Source of the DNA: Achromobacter seleniivolatilans
Lineage (GTDB): Bacteria; Pseudomonadota; Gammaproteobacteria; Burkholderiales; Burkholderiaceae_B
Length of the DNA: 64,000 nucleotides
Assembly: GCF_030864005.1 (NCBI RefSeq)
Contig: NZ_CP132976.1
Coordinates: 4,402,001-4,466,000, forward strand
Reading direction: 5' to 3'
Under the pieces are notes generated by a model. The model was not told the origin of the DNA and searched no databases. It was given only the letters and a program-made list of their open reading frames with translations. This document shows positions 1 to 13,298 of this stretch, piece after piece. Position numbers and translations under genes: made by a program. Numbering within the stretch: the first letter of the stretch is position 1; each line of letters begins with the position of its first letter.

Positions 1-1546
1 TCTGCGCGGGACGTTCTTCGAACAGCTCGAACAGATGGCGCTCGTACTGAATGGCTTCGACCAGATCATCCAGAATGACACCAGCGGGTTCGGCTGGCGC
101 GGCGTCCTTGCCCGATGCGGCGCCACGTCCCGCACGCCACTGCATACGGCGGATGAACTCGGCAAACGTGCGCAAGGGGTCCAGCTGGCGCGGCGCCAAC
201 TGGCTTTCCAGGCCCGTCTCGGCCACCGCAGCCAGCAAGGATATTTCACGGCTGGCCGCGTATTGCCCCAAAGCCTGCAACGTGGTCTGGCCGATGCCAC
301 GCTTGGGCGTGGTGGCCGCGCGAATAAACGCAGGGTCATCGTCGTCATTGGCCAAGAGCCGCAGATAGGCCAGCACATCACGCACTTCGGCCTTGTCGAA
401 AAAGCTCTGCCCGCCCGAGATCGTGTACGGAATCTTCAGGTTGCGCAGCGCTTGTTCCAGAATGCGCGACTGATGGTTGCTGCGGTACAGGATGGCGAAA
501 TCCTTCCACTGCGCCTGACGCTCAAAGCGCGACGCAGACACTTTCATAGCAATGGATTCCGCCTCTTGCTCTTCGCCGTCCATGGCCGACACCAGTATCG
601 GTTCGCCCACGCCCAGATCCGACCACAGCTTCTTTTCGAACAGCTTGGGGTTTTTTTCGATTACCTGGTTCGCCGCGGCCAGAATGCGCTGCACGGACCG
701 GTAATTCTGTTCCAGCTTGATCAGCTTGATGCTGGGGTAGTCCGTTGTCAGCTTGGCCAGGTTTTCGATAGTGGCGCCGCGCCAGGCGTAGATGGCCTGA
801 TCGTCGTCGCCCACTGCGGTGAACATGGCGCGCGACCCTGTCAGCAGTTGCACCAAACGGTACTGGCACACGTTGGTGTCCTGGTATTCATCCACCAGCA
901 GGTAGCGCACGCGATTTTGCCAGCGCGTGCGTACTTCTTCGTTGCTGGACAACAGCAACGCGGGAATGCGGATCAGGTCGTCGAAATCCACCGCCTGATA
1001 GGCGGCCAGCGTCGCGGCGTAACTGCGGTAGATGTTGGCGGCCTCTACGTCGCCCGGCGTGATGGCTTCGCGCGCGGCATCATCCGGCTCCATCAGCGCG
1101 TTTTTCCATAACGAGATGATGCCTTGCACGTGACGCAGCCGGCCCTTATCTGTAGTGGCCAGCAGCTCCTGAATGATGCTCATGGCGTCATCCGCGTCCA
1201 GAATGGAGAACGTGGGCTTCAATCCCGCGTTGCGCGCTTCTTCACGCAGCATCTTGACGCCCAGCGAGTGAAACGTGCTGATGATCAAGCCCTTGGACAG
1301 CTTGCGATCCACCAACGTCTTCACGCGTTCGTCCATCTCGCGCGCGGCTTTGTTGGTGAATGTCAGCGCCACCACGTTGCGGCCCATGTAGCCGCATTCG
1401 CGCAGCAAATACGCGATTTTTTGCGTAATCACGCGCGTCTTGCCGCTGCCGGCGCCAGCCAGCACCAAACAGGGGCCGTCCAGGTAGAGCACCGCCTCAC
1501 GTTGGGCGGGGTTCATACCTTGAGCTATAGATTCGCTTGCGGACAT
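1..1546 (-). CDS. rep: ATP-dependent DNA helicase Rep (UvrD/Rep family), 3' end outside window
   Basis: Superfamily 1A 3'-5' DNA helicase, expected to unwind DNA at replication forks and to help restart. About 515 N-terminal residues are visible and the frame stays open to the window edge, so the C-terminus is missing. Seen: Walker A GAGSGKT at residues 31-37, then the TFTNKAA motif, Walker B with DEYQDTN, VGDDDQAIYAWRG and EQNYRS, the standard UvrD-family order. The ATG at 1546 gives MSASESIAQG before an internal ATG (1516) whose MNPAQREAV matches the usual Rep N-terminus, so 1516 is a credible alternative start. The choice of Rep over UvrD or PcrA rests on remembered family similarity. The next gene upstream is priA, another replication-restart helicase. 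Confidence 0.9.
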   Translation of the reverse strand, partial: MSASESIAQGMNPAQREAVLYLDGPCLVLAGAGSGKTRVITQKIAYLLRECGYMGRNVVALTFTNKAAREMDERVKTLVDRKLSKGLIISTFHSLGVKMLREEARNAGLKPTFSILDADDAMSIIQELLATTDKGRLRHVQGIISLWKNALMEPDDAAREAITPGDVEAANIYRSYAATLAAYQAVDFDDLIRIPALLLSSNEEVRTRWQNRVRYLLVDEYQDTNVCQYRLVQLLTGSRAMFTAVGDDDQAIYAWRGATIENLAKLTTDYPSIKLIKLEQNYRSVQRILAAANQVIEKNPKLFEKKLWSDLGVGEPILVSAMDGEEQEAESIAMKVSASRFERQAQWKDFAILYRSNHQSRILEQALRNLKIPYTISGGQSFFDKAEVRDVLAYLRLLANDDDDPAFIRAATTPKRGIGQTTLQALGQYAASREISLLAAVAETGLESQLAPRQLDPLRTFAEFIRRMQWRAGRGAASGKDAAPAEPAGVILDDLVEAIQYERHLFELFEERPAQ

Positions 1547-1630
1547 GTGAGTTGAGATAGTCAGGCAGCGAGAGAGAGGAAAAAGATCATAGAACAATCG
1601 GATCGCCGGCGCATCGGTAGCAGCCGCGCG

Positions 1631-3721
1631 TCAGATTTCCAGCGGATCGACTTCCAGTTGCCAGCGCACGCGCGCTTCGTTGGCCAGATACGGCAGGTGG
1701 TGCGACCACGATGCCAGGAACGCTTGCAACGCCGGCCGGCTGCTGCTTTCGACCAGCAACTGCGCACGTTCAATATTGGCCACGCGCACCACACGCAGCG
1801 GTACGGGGTCATACATCTCGATCGCGTCCAGGCCCGGAAAGTCCGCTGCCCACTCGCCTTTGGGCAGCACCCGAGCGCGTTCCAGAAACGCCTGCGCCAC
1901 TTTCAACTCACGCGCTTCGGCCGTCAACAGCGCCTGATACACAAAGGGCGGCAGACCTGTGCTTTCGCGTTCGTGCAGCGCATGGCGCGCAAAGCCCGCG
2001 TAATCGTGACGCAACAGCGCCTGATAAACGGGCTGATCGGGATAACCGGTTTGAATCAGCACCTCGCCATTGCCCTGGTGACGGCCTGCTCGGCCCGCCA
2101 CCTGCATCAGCTGCGCGAATAAGCGCTCAGGCGCGCGGAAATCATGCGCAAACAACATGGAATCGGAGTTCAGCACGCCCACCAGACCCAGCCGGGCAAA
2201 GTCGTGGCCCTTGGCCACCATCTGCGTGCCCACCAGAATGTCCACCTCGCCCGCGTGAACGGAAGCAAACAGCGCCTCGGCACTGCCTTTTTTGCGCGTG
2301 CTGTCGGCATCGATGCGCAAGATGCGCGCCTCGGGAAACAATTCCGCCAGATGTTCTTCCACGCGCTGCGTGCCCCGCCCCATGGGCGCCAGATCCTGGT
2401 CGCCGCATTCCGGGCAAGCATGCGGCACCGGCGCTTGGTAGCCGCAATGGTGACACTGCAAGCGATGACCGCGGCCGTCCGTGCGATGCAGGACGGTAAA
2501 GGCCGTGCAGCGCGGGCAGTTGCTGACCCAGGCGCAAGACTGGCAATGCAACACCGGCGAATAGCCGCGCCGGTTCAGAAAAATAAGCGACTGTTCTTTA
2601 CGCTCCAATCGTTGGCCGATTGCCTCTACCAACTGAGGAGACATGCCCTGCTTCATCTGAAGGCGCCGGGTATCCACCAGACGCATGGAAGGCAGGCTGC
2701 TGGAACGCGCACGGCCGGGCAGCGTCAAGCGCAGGTAGCGGCCGCGCTCGGCGTGTTGCCAGGTTTCCAGGGACGGGGTAGCCGAACCCAGCACGACCGG
2801 GATGTTCAGATCATGGGCGCGCCACACTGCAAGATCCCGGGCGGAATAGCGCAGACCATCCTGCTGCTTGTAGGACGCGTCGTGTTCTTCGTCCACCACT
2901 ATCAGACCCAACTTGCTCAAGGGCGCGAAGATCGACATGCGCGTACCCAGCACCATGCGTGCTTCGCCGCGCTGGGCGCGGGCCCACGCTTGCAGGCGTT
3001 CGCCGTCGGACAAACCGCTATGCATGACGGCCAGACCGTCCTGGCCCACCACCGCTTCCAAGCGTGCGCGCAGCGACCCTTCCAGTTGTGGCGTCAGGTT
3101 GATTTCGGGCACCATCAACAACACCTGGCGCCCCTGACCCAGCACTTTTTCAGCGGCGCGCAGATACACCTCGGTCTTGCCGCTACCCGTCACCCCGTGC
3201 AGCAGCACAGGTTTGAACCCGGTGAGCGCGCCAATCGTGTCGACGGCCGTCTGCTGCGCATCGTTCAACTGCGGCGGCTGGTCCGCCTTGGCCGGCTCAC
3301 GCGCGGTTTTGCGCTTGCGTCCATCCAGCCGCGCGACGGGTCCGCCCGCCGATCTCTTGCCCTGATAAGCGGTGGGCTTGCGCAACGGCGGCGGCAAGGT
3401 GGGCAACATCACTTCGCCCAACGGCCGCTGGTAGTAATCCGCCGCGAAACGAGCCATACGCAGCCAGTCTTCGTCAAAGGGGGGCAGATCATCCAGCACG
3501 GCTTCAATCGGGCGGATCTTCTTGGGGTCGAACGAGGGTTCGGCCGGGTTCTCCACCACCACGCCGATCATCTTGCGCCGGCCAAACGGCACGATGACCC
3601 GCAAGCCCACGGTGACGGGTGCGTCGTGGCAGAAGTCGAAGGGACCGGGCAGGGGCACGTCCAGCGCCACGCGCACCCAGCAGACGGCTGCAGGGGTCGT
3701 AATTGGCTGCTGATCAGACAT
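1631..3721 (-). CDS. priA: Primosomal protein N' (replication restart helicase PriA)
   Basis: PriA recognises stalled forks and D-loops and starts reassembly of the replisome. The 696-residue product has the N-terminal DNA-binding domain (DVPLPGPFDF near residue 21), Walker A GVTGSGKT at about 176-183, a DEEH Walker B box, and a zinc-binding region with paired cysteines (CQSCAWVSNCPRC, then CHHCG and CPECG). Its length fits the family. The frame is open further upstream to 3886, but MSDQQPITT at 3721 is chosen because the conserved N-terminal domain starts a few residues later and the upstream translation is unconserved in appearance. A perfect DnaA-box 9-mer lies about 110 bp upstream. Confidence 0.95.
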   Translation of the reverse strand: MSDQQPITTPAAVCWVRVALDVPLPGPFDFCHDAPVTVGLRVIVPFGRRKMIGVVVENPAEPSFDPKKIRPIEAVLDDLPPFDEDWLRMARFAADYYQRPLGEVMLPTLPPPLRKPTAYQGKRSAGGPVARLDGRKRKTAREPAKADQPPQLNDAQQTAVDTIGALTGFKPVLLHGVTGSGKTEVYLRAAEKVLGQGRQVLLMVPEINLTPQLEGSLRARLEAVVGQDGLAVMHSGLSDGERLQAWARAQRGEARMVLGTRMSIFAPLSKLGLIVVDEEHDASYKQQDGLRYSARDLAVWRAHDLNIPVVLGSATPSLETWQHAERGRYLRLTLPGRARSSSLPSMRLVDTRRLQMKQGMSPQLVEAIGQRLERKEQSLIFLNRRGYSPVLHCQSCAWVSNCPRCTAFTVLHRTDGRGHRLQCHHCGYQAPVPHACPECGDQDLAPMGRGTQRVEEHLAELFPEARILRIDADSTRKKGSAEALFASVHAGEVDILVGTQMVAKGHDFARLGLVGVLNSDSMLFAHDFRAPERLFAQLMQVAGRAGRHQGNGEVLIQTGYPDQPVYQALLRHDYAGFARHALHERESTGLPPFVYQALLTAEARELKVAQAFLERARVLPKGEWAADFPGLDAIEMYDPVPLRVVRVANIERAQLLVESSSRPALQAFLASWSHHLPYLANEARVRWQLEVDPLEI

Positions 3722-3831
3722 GGGTGCTGGGACGGTGCATAGAGCGGAAAGGGCCAAAAGGACGGGTGTGGACTTAGGAATGGCCGACAGGCGATTGTCG
3801 CGCCTACGCGCCAATTTGCTCTGGCCCCGCC

Positions 3832-3840
3832 TGTGGATAA
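3832..3840 (-). promoter_or_regulatory. Single consensus DnaA box upstream of priA
   Basis: The plus strand reads tgtggataa, the complement of TTATCCACA, an exact match to the DnaA-box consensus. It lies in the 349-bp interval between priA and hemE. That interval is otherwise AT-richer around 3900-3990, holds two AGTAAACT/TGTAAACT direct repeats, and shows no coding gene. A link between DnaA and priA expression is conceivable, but one 9-mer can occur by chance. Confidence 0.3.
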
Positions 3841-4070
3841 CTTTGGGGAAAAGGCTGGAGCAACATTGGAAATTGGCATAAGCCAAGATCGCATGTGGTC
3901 ATGCAATCCTTTGAAAAATTTGCTTTTCTCTCTATAAATCAGAGACTTAAGTAAACTTTCAAGATTGTAAACTAGCTTCTAGAGGGTTTTCCCCGAGCGA
4001 AATCTTGCTGTGCACAAGTCCGCGTCGGGGCCCTCAAACCTCGGCCCTTAGAACCGAAGCGTTCACTCAC

Positions 4071-5144
4071 TTACCCCCTCAGCAAGCGGCTGTGTTGGTG
4101 GACTTCGTCGACCAATTCAGCTACCGCTTCGGGTGGGGTGAAACGTGAAATACCGTGGCCCAGGTTGAACACGTGACCGCCCTTGCCCACCGGCCCAAAC
4201 GCGTCCAGCACGCGGCGCGCTTCACTGCGGATAGCCGATGCGCCACCAAACAACGCCATCGGGTCCAGGTTGCCCTGGAAGGCCACCGAGTCGCCCGTGC
4301 GGCGGCGGGCTGCCGCCAGATCCACCGTCCAGTCCAGGCCCACCGCATCGCAACCGCAGGCTGCGATCTGCTCGATCCACTGGCCTCCGCCCTTGGTGAA
4401 CACAATAACCGGCACGCGCCGGCCTTCGTGCTCACGGGTCAGGCCGGCGACAACCTTCTTCGTGTACGCCAGCGAGAATTCTTGGAACAAGCCATCGGCC
4501 AGCACACCGCCCCAGCTGTCGAACAGCATGACGGCTTGGGCGCCCGCGGCGATCTGCGCATTCAGGTATTGCAGCGTGGCTTCGGCGTTGATTTCAAGAA
4601 TGCGATGCAGCAGGTCGGGACGCGAATACAGCATCGTCTTGATCAGACGGTAGTCGTCGCTGCCCTTGCCTTCGACCATATAACAGGCAATGGTGAAGGG
4701 GCTGCCGGCAAAACCAATAAGCGGAACCTTGCCGTCCAGCTCGCGCCGGATGACGCTGACCGCGTCGAACACGTAGCGCAGCGAGTCCATGTCGGGCACC
4801 GCCAGACGCGCCACATCTTCCTCGGTGCGAACGGGACGGGCAAAGCGCGGGCCTTCGCCTTCAGCGAAGTCCAGCCCCAGGCCCATGGCGTGCGGTACGG
4901 TCAGGATGTCCGAGAACAGGATGGCCGCGTCCAGGTCGAAACGCTCCAGCGGCTGCAATGTGACTTCCATTGCATAGTCCGGATTCTGAGCCAGGCCCAT
5001 GAAAGATCCTGCCCGGGCGCGCGTGGCGCGGTATTCGGGCAGATAACGACCGGCCTGGCGCATCAGCCAGATCGGGGTATAAGGCACGGGCTCACGCAAT
5101 AGCGAGCGCAAGAACACATCGTTCTTCAAGCTGGAAGCAGACAC
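4071..5144 (-). CDS. hemE: Uroporphyrinogen decarboxylase HemE
   Basis: Converts uroporphyrinogen III to coproporphyrinogen III by removing four acetate carboxyls, in cytosolic haem biosynthesis. The 357-residue product is the normal family length. Signatures seen: [16 protein letters not shown] near the N-terminus (substrate-binding arginines), [14 protein letters not shown] with the conserved catalytic aspartate, [19 protein letters not shown], and the C-terminal GNLDP and NLGHGI motifs. The start codon is GTG at 5144, supported by a GAGGA ribosome-binding site 6 nt upstream. The gene is probably transcribed on its own. Confidence 0.96.
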   Translation of the reverse strand: MSASSLKNDVFLRSLLREPVPYTPIWLMRQAGRYLPEYRATRARAGSFMGLAQNPDYAMEVTLQPLERFDLDAAILFSDILTVPHAMGLGLDFAEGEGPRFARPVRTEEDVARLAVPDMDSLRYVFDAVSVIRRELDGKVPLIGFAGSPFTIACYMVEGKGSDDYRLIKTMLYSRPDLLHRILEINAEATLQYLNAQIAAGAQAVMLFDSWGGVLADGLFQEFSLAYTKKVVAGLTREHEGRRVPVIVFTKGGGQWIEQIAACGCDAVGLDWTVDLAAARRRTGDSVAFQGNLDPMALFGGASAIRSEARRVLDAFGPVGKGGHVFNLGHGISRFTPPEAVAELVDEVHQHSRLLRG

Positions 5145-5327
5145 GACTATCCTCGATGATCGGAAGCCGTGATTTTACTTCCCCCAGCTGACAGGGTGTG
5201 GGAAGCCCGGTATCAGCCCTTGTTTGCGCGCAAATCAGGTGCTTTGAGCTGTGCTTTCCAGGCTCAAAGCTGGCCAGCTGTCCGGATCTCTCAGCAGTGC
5301 TGACCATCGCCCGGGTTTCTCAGCGGC

Positions 5328-6149
5328 TTAATCGTCGCTAGCGGCAGCTGCCTGCGCCGCCAGCCGATAAGGCGTCGCGTCAATGCCATGCTTGCGCATC
5401 AGCGCCCAAAAAGCCCGCCGGTGCTTGGCGCACGCGCGCGCCGCCTGGGCCACGTTGCCGCCGTGGCGCGAGAGCGCATGACGGATGTAGTCGCGCTCAA
5501 AGCCATCGACGACCCGCGCCTTGGCCAGCCTGAAGGATTCGGCCTTGGGTTGGCGCCGATGATGGCGCAAGCCCGCCAGCGCCTGCTCCATGATCTCTGC
5601 CGGCACACGGGGCCGCGAGATTCCAACTGGCGCGCCGCCAATCAAAGGCGGACCATAGTTGGAGTCGGGTTCTTGAATATCCAGGCTTGCAGCGGCGCGC
5701 CACAACGCCCGCCGCTTCAATCGGCTCAAGCGGACCCGCATGCTTTCCAGGCAGGCAGGTTGCGCCAGAAAGTCTGCAGCACCCAGATTCAGCAAGTCTT
5801 CAATGGCGGGCGCCGTCATGCCGTGAATCAGCAGCAGGATAGGAGTGGTGAGCGACGCGCCGGCCTCTTGCAAGGCCATACGAGCCCACGCAACCGAAGA
5901 CGGCGCTACCGGCAGGATGCAACTGTCGTAGCGCTTGAGCGATACCGCCAAGCGCGCCAGTACCTGCACATCTTGGAAATGACTGCCGCCAGCGGGCAAT
6001 GCCGCAGCCGCCAACGGCCCGCTCTTGTCCAACGCCACCAGATGCAGACGGATGCGCGTCAATCGGCTTTGATGCAGCGCCACCCAGTCGCGCATGGCTT
6101 CTTCGTGGTCCGGCACCAGCAGAACGCCGCAATCCAGAACATCTCGCAC
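5328..6149 (-). CDS. Orphan regulator: degenerate receiver domain plus Fis-type HTH
   Basis: A protein of about 273 residues. The first 140 residues have response-regulator-like strand/helix spacing ending in TPILLLIHG and GAADFLAQPA. The strand that should end in the phosphorylated aspartate reads CILPVAP, and the conserved lysine position is glutamine. The C-terminal 50 residues (FERDYIRHAL through MRKHGID) match the Fis/NtrC-type helix-turn-helix. This suggests a phosphorylation-independent DNA-binding protein. No sensor kinase lies beside it. The start is uncertain: GTG at 6149 follows an AAGGGGGAG ribosome-binding site, and TTG at 6176 is also in frame. A bidirectional terminator separates it from atpC. 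Target genes are unknown. Confidence 0.7.
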   Translation of the reverse strand: MRDVLDCGVLLVPDHEEAMRDWVALHQSRLTRIRLHLVALDKSGPLAAAALPAGGSHFQDVQVLARLAVSLKRYDSCILPVAPSSVAWARMALQEAGASLTTPILLLIHGMTAPAIEDLLNLGAADFLAQPACLESMRVRLSRLKRRALWRAAASLDIQEPDSNYGPPLIGGAPVGISRPRVPAEIMEQALAGLRHHRRQPKAESFRLAKARVVDGFERDYIRHALSRHGGNVAQAARACAKHRRAFWALMRKHGIDATPYRLAAQAAAASDD

Positions 6150-6283
6150 GCTCTCCCCCTTTGGCTTGATAGGCAAAGTTGAAGGCTACTGTTGCAAAAC
6201 CTGTGTAGCTATTCGTAGTGAACGCATTGCGGGCGCTACCCGCCGAAGGATAGGCCACGCTGGACACCCGGAGCGCAGACGTG

Positions 6284-6310
6284 AAAAAAGCGGCCAAAGG
6301 CCGCTTTTTT
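6284..6310. terminator. Bidirectional intrinsic terminator at the end of the atp operon
   Basis: A perfect inverted repeat: AAAAAAGCGGCC, a 3-nt loop, then GGCCGCTTTTTT. The A and T tracts give a U-run on either strand. It lies 37 nt beyond the atpC stop codon and should end atp operon transcription before the orphan regulator gene. Confidence 0.9.
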
Positions 6311-6346
6311 CAGTCCGGGGCGAACCCCGGCGTACTGCTGTGCCGC

Positions 6347-6772
6347 TTAGTGCGACCGACCGCCTTGACGCAGCTTGCGCGCCGCGATGGCTTGTGCAGC
6401 CAGCATGGCGAGTTCCGCTTCGACGACAGCGATGTCAGCCTTGTCCTTGGCGTTCGCCAGGGCCTCTTCGGCCTTCTTGCGAGCTTCCAGGGCACGAGCT
6501 TCGTCCAGATCGGCGGCACGGATAGCCGTGTCGGCCAGAACCGTCACGCTGCCCGGCTGCACTTCCAGAATGCCACCGGCGACGAAGATGTTTTCCTCGC
6601 CTTGGTCGGCACGAACGATCTTGACCGTGCCGGGGCGTATGCGCGAAATCAGCGGGGTGTGGCCGGGCAAAATGCCCAGTTCACCCGCTTCGCCAGGCAG
6701 CACCACGAACTTCGCCTCACCGGAGAAGATCGCTTCCTCTGCGCTGACGACATCCACATGCAGGGTAGCCAT
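6347..6772 (-). CDS. atpC: ATP synthase F1 subunit epsilon
   Basis: Part of the central stalk of the F1Fo ATP synthase, coupling proton flow to catalysis and inhibiting ATP hydrolysis. The 141 residues show the N-terminal beta-sandwich ([20 protein letters not shown], then [19 protein letters not shown]) and a C-terminal alanine/glutamate-rich helical hairpin, the normal arrangement. It is the last gene of the operon, 9 nt after atpD. Confidence 0.96.
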   Translation of the reverse strand: MATLHVDVVSAEEAIFSGEAKFVVLPGEAGELGILPGHTPLISRIRPGTVKIVRADQGEENIFVAGGILEVQPGSVTVLADTAIRAADLDEARALEARKKAEEALANAKDKADIAVVEAELAMLAAQAIAARKLRQGGRSH

Positions 6773-6781
6773 ATCGGTTCC

Positions 6782-8227
<1,446 letters not shown>

Positions 8228-9133
8228 TTAAACGGCGGCAGCGCCCCCTACGATTTCCGAAATTTCTTTAGTGATCGCGGCCTGACGGGTCTTGTTGTAG
8301 ACCAGTTGCAGCTCTCCGATGACCTTCTTGGCGTTGTCCGACGCCGCCTTCATGGCGACCATCCGGGCCGACTGCTCCGAAGCCATGTTCTCGGCCACGG
8401 CTTGATACAGCAGACCTTCAACGTAACGCTGCAGCAGGTCGTCGATCACGCTACGGGCGTCGGGTTCGTAGATGTAATCCCAGCTGTAGTCCGACTTCAC
8501 TTCCGACGTCTTGGCCAGGCTATCAGCACCCGTTTGGTACGGATCTTCCAAACCACTGGCCAACGGCAGCAGACGCAGGAACAACGGCTCCTGCTTCATC
8601 GTGTTGACGAAGCGGGTCGAAGCCACGTACAGCGCGTCGATACGGCCATCCAGGTAGGCGTCCAGCTGCACCTTGATCGCGCCCAGCAGGCGGTCGAGTT
8701 GCGGCTTGTCGCCCAGTTGCACTTCCTGGGAAACCAGATTGGCGCCGATACGGGTCAGTACACCCACGCCCTTATTGCCGAAAGCGGTCGCTTGCACGGC
8801 AACGCCGTTTTTCTCGAACTCTTTCAGCTTGCCCAACGTCACGCGAGTGATGTTGGTGTTCAAGCCGCCGCACAAACCCTTGTCAGTCGTCACCATCACC
8901 ACGCCGACCGCTTTGATTTCGCGTTCGACCAGGTACGGGTGGCTGTACTCGGGGTTGGCCTGCATCAGGTGCGCAGCAATCTCGCGCACCTTGGTGGCGT
9001 ACGGACGACCAGCACGCATCCGTTCCTGCGCCTTGCGCATTTTGGATGCGGCGACCATTTCCATCGCCTTGGTGATCTTGCGCGTGTTTTGCACGCTCTT
9101 GATCTTGGTTCGGATTTCCTTAATTCCGGGCAT
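8228..9133 (-). CDS. atpG: ATP synthase F1 subunit gamma
   Basis: Rotor shaft of F1. The 301-residue product starts [32 protein letters not shown], the signature N-terminal coiled-coil helix (quoted here only in outline), has the [14 protein letters not shown] loop, and ends with the conserved helix containing [20 protein letters not shown]. Length is normal for the family. It lies between atpA and atpD. Confidence 0.97.
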   Translation of the reverse strand: MPGIKEIRTKIKSVQNTRKITKAMEMVAASKMRKAQERMRAGRPYATKVREIAAHLMQANPEYSHPYLVEREIKAVGVVMVTTDKGLCGGLNTNITRVTLGKLKEFEKNGVAVQATAFGNKGVGVLTRIGANLVSQEVQLGDKPQLDRLLGAIKVQLDAYLDGRIDALYVASTRFVNTMKQEPLFLRLLPLASGLEDPYQTGADSLAKTSEVKSDYSWDYIYEPDARSVIDDLLQRYVEGLLYQAVAENMASEQSARMVAMKAASDNAKKVIGELQLVYNKTRQAAITKEISEIVGGAAAV

Positions 9134-9231
9134 TGCGCTTTCCTGTGAAGACTGGCCGATGGGTTCCGCTCACGCCTCAACCATCCGGTAGGGATGGGTG
9201 AGGCGTTGCAGACGCCTAACCCATCACTTTC

Positions 9232-10773
9232 TTAAAAAGCACCGTGCTTCTTGAATTCCTGAACGGCGGTGGCCAATTCGGCCTCGTCGTCCTTGGACAG
9301 TTCCTTGGTGTCTTCGATGCGTTGGATCATGGCCGCATGCTTGGCCTTCAACTGATCCTTCAGCGACTTCTCGAACGACAGCACTTGGGCCACGTCCACG
9401 TCATCCAGGTAGCCGTTGTTGACCGTGTACAGCGTGACGGCCAATTCCCACACTTGCAGCGGCTGGTATTGCGGCTGCTTGAGCAGTTCGACCACGCGCT
9501 TGCCGCGTTCCAGCTGGCGACGGGTTGCGTCGTCCAGGTCGGAAGCGAATTGCGCGAAGGCGGCCAATTCACGGTACTGCGCCAAGTCGGTACGGATACC
9601 GCCGGACAGCTTCTTCACGACCTTGGTCTGAGCAGCGCCACCCACACGCGACACCGAGATACCGGCGTTGATAGCGGGGCGGACACCGGCGTTGAACAGG
9701 TCGGTTTCCAGGAAGATCTGGCCGTCGGTGATCGAGATCACGTTGGTCGGAACGAAGGCGGACACGTCGCCTGCCTGGGTTTCGATGATCGGCAGTGCGG
9801 TCAGCGAACCGGTCTTGCCCTTGACGGCGCCATTGGTGAACTTTTCGACGTAGTCTTCGTTCACGCGGGCAGCGCGTTCCAGCAAGCGCGAGTGCAGGTA
9901 GAACACGTCGCCCGGGTAGGCTTCACGGCCCGGCGGACGGCGCAGCAGCAGCGACACTTGGCGATAGGCCCAAGCTTGCTTGGTCAGATCGTCATAAACG
10001 ATCAGGGCGTCTTCGCCACGATCGCGGAAGTATTCGCCCATCGTGCAACCGGCGTAAGCAGCCAGGTATTGCATGGCGGCCGAGTCAGAAGCGGTAGCGG
10101 CCACGACGATGGTGTATTCCATCGCGCCGTGTTCTTCCAGCTTGCGAACCACGTTGTTGATCGTGGAAGCCTTCTGGCCGATAGCGACGTACACGCAAGT
10201 GACGCCCTTGCCCTTCTGGCTGATGATCGTGTCGACAGCGACGGCAGTCTTGCCGGTCTGGCGGTCGCCAATGATCAGTTCGCGCTGGCCGCGGCCGATC
10301 GGGACCATCGAGTCGATAGCCTTGACGCCGGTTTGCAGCGGCTGCGACACCGAGCGGCGGGCAATAACGCCAGGCGCCACTTTTTCGATGATGTCGGTAG
10401 CCTTGGCATTGATCGGGCCCTTGCCGTCGATCGGCTCGCCCAGCGTGTTGACCACGCGGCCTTTCAGTTCAGGACCAACCGGAACTTCCAGAATGCGGCC
10501 GGTCGTCTTGACCTGGTCGCCTTCGGAGATGCCGGTGTAGTCACCGAGAATAACGGCGCCGACGGAATCACGCTCAAGGTTGAGCGCCAGACCGAAAACG
10601 TTGTTGGGAAATTCGAGCATTTCGCCCTGCATCACATCGGACAAGCCGTGGATGCGGGTAATACCGTCGGTCACGGACACGACGGTGCCCTGAGTACGGA
10701 CATCAGCCGAAGCGCCCAGGCCCTCGATGCGGCTCTTGAGCAGTTCGCTGATCTCGGAGGGATTGAGTTGCAT
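9232..10773 (-). CDS. atpA: ATP synthase F1 subunit alpha
   Basis: Non-catalytic nucleotide-binding subunit of F1. The 513 residues begin [18 protein letters not shown], the typical N-terminus, and contain the P-loop [14 protein letters not shown] and the [22 protein letters not shown] segment. The open frame extends upstream to 10893, but the ATG at 10773 matches the family start and leaves a 28-nt gap after atpH. Confidence 0.98.
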   Translation of the reverse strand: MQLNPSEISELLKSRIEGLGASADVRTQGTVVSVTDGITRIHGLSDVMQGEMLEFPNNVFGLALNLERDSVGAVILGDYTGISEGDQVKTTGRILEVPVGPELKGRVVNTLGEPIDGKGPINAKATDIIEKVAPGVIARRSVSQPLQTGVKAIDSMVPIGRGQRELIIGDRQTGKTAVAVDTIISQKGKGVTCVYVAIGQKASTINNVVRKLEEHGAMEYTIVVAATASDSAAMQYLAAYAGCTMGEYFRDRGEDALIVYDDLTKQAWAYRQVSLLLRRPPGREAYPGDVFYLHSRLLERAARVNEDYVEKFTNGAVKGKTGSLTALPIIETQAGDVSAFVPTNVISITDGQIFLETDLFNAGVRPAINAGISVSRVGGAAQTKVVKKLSGGIRTDLAQYRELAAFAQFASDLDDATRRQLERGKRVVELLKQPQYQPLQVWELAVTLYTVNNGYLDDVDVAQVLSFEKSLKDQLKAKHAAMIQRIEDTKELSKDDEAELATAVQEFKKHGAF

Positions 10774-10801
10774 ATTGACTCCTGGAATCCTGTTAGTTGC
10801 C

Positions 10802-11341
10802 TTAAGCGGCGAGCTGATCGCGCATGCGGACCAATTGGGCTTGTACGGAAGTATCGAGCACCTGGTCGCCGACAGCCACGCGCACGCCGCCAATCAACGA
10901 CTGGTCGACGGTGACGTTGGGCTTGAGCTTGAGGCCGAATTTGTGTTCGAGAGCTGTGACCAGGTCTTTGACCTGCTCAGCGCTCAATTCGAACGCGCTG
11001 GTGATTTCCGCCTGCGCCGTGCCCTCGTGACGGTTCCGCAGCGCCACGAATTGCGTGGCGATGTCGGGCAGCAGCAGCAGCCGGTCATTTTCGACCAGCA
11101 GCTCGATGAAATTGCGGGCGGCTTGGGGCAGTTCGGCCTTGATCAGGCCGGTGAACAGCTCGACGCGCTGCTTGTCACCCAGACGCGGGTCGGCCATGGC
11201 CTCGCGCACGTCGGGGTTGGAGGCGACCTGCGACAATTCGCTGACCAGGTCGGCCCAAGCCGGCAAGCCGGCTTTGTCGTCGCGCGCTGCGCTGAAGAGA
11301 GCTTCAGCGTAGGGCCGGGCAACAGTGGAAAGTTCAGCCAT
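10802..11341 (-). CDS. atpH: ATP synthase F1 subunit delta
   Basis: Peripheral-stalk subunit linking F1 to subunit b. The 179-residue product starts [16 protein letters not shown], the usual OSCP/delta N-terminal helix, and ends with the conserved [20 protein letters not shown] motif. It is placed between atpF and atpA with 12- and 28-nt gaps. Confidence 0.96.
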   Translation of the reverse strand: MAELSTVARPYAEALFSAARDDKAGLPAWADLVSELSQVASNPDVREAMADPRLGDKQRVELFTGLIKAELPQAARNFIELLVENDRLLLLPDIATQFVALRNRHEGTAQAEITSAFELSAEQVKDLVTALEHKFGLKLKPNVTVDQSLIGGVRVAVGDQVLDTSVQAQLVRMRDQLAA

Positions 11342-11353
11342 GACGGTCCCGGA

Positions 11354-11824
11354 TTAAAGCTGCGCGCGAAGCTGGTTCAACAGCTCGGCGTGGGCGCGGG
11401 CGTCAACCTCGCGCTTGAGGATCTGTTCAGCACCCTTGACAGCCAGCGCGGCAACATCGTCGCGCAGCGAGTCACGAGCGCGCTGGACTTCCTGCGCGGC
11501 ATCCTGAGCTGCTTGAGCCACGATACGGGCGCGTTCAGCTTCCGCTTCACGGCGGGCTTGCTCGATCAGGGAGGCGGCTTGCTTCTCGGCCTCAATGATA
11601 CGGGCGTGGTTTTCGGACTTGGCAGAAGCCTCGATAAGACTGACACGCGCCTGGGCTTGAGCCAAGTCGGCTTTGCCCTTCTCCGCGGCGGCAAGGCCGT
11701 CGGCGATTTTTTGGCGGCGCTCGTCCATCGCCTTCGTCAGAGGAGGCCACACGAATTTCATCGTGAACCAGCCCAGAACGAAGAACACGAGCATCTGGAA
11801 AATGATCGTCGCGTTCAGATTCAC
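11354..11824 (-). CDS. atpF: ATP synthase Fo subunit b
   Basis: Peripheral-stalk subunit of Fo: one N-terminal membrane helix ([19 protein letters not shown]) followed by a long charged helix that dimerises and binds delta. The start is read as GTG at 11824, because AAGGAA lies about 7 nt upstream and the resulting (M)NLNATII matches the family N-terminus. This gives 156 residues, the normal length. Confidence 0.95.
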   Translation of the reverse strand: MNLNATIIFQMLVFFVLGWFTMKFVWPPLTKAMDERRQKIADGLAAAEKGKADLAQAQARVSLIEASAKSENHARIIEAEKQAASLIEQARREAEAERARIVAQAAQDAAQEVQRARDSLRDDVAALAVKGAEQILKREVDARAHAELLNQLRAQL

Positions 11825-11968
11825 GGTCGTTCCTTTAACACCATGCGGCTCCGACCGCACCCGGAAAGGGGCGTCACGGAGCACTCGATACTTTGCTGAC
11901 CGGCGATGGGGCTATTGCCCGCATCGCCGCCAGCGTCATGACCCGCCTATTCGCCGGCGGGCGTTGCC

Positions 11969-12238
<270 letters not shown>

Positions 12239-12329
12239 TCAAAAATTGAAAAATGAGAGGTACAGCTCAATGCAAGATAATCTTGCTATCCCACGCTGGC
12301 CGGGTGGCCAGCGCAAGAAATTCGGGGGA

Positions 12330-13223
<894 letters not shown>

Positions 13224-13298
13224 CTATTTGCTGTATGCCCGAACCCTTGCGAGCCGGACGATTCCACGATCACGTTTGCCGCTACTAACTACTCGGCG

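Noticed and set aside
5092..5307. 71-codon minus-strand frame overlapping the start of hemE
   Set aside because: Overlaps the conserved hemE N-terminus, has no ribosome-binding site or conserved features.
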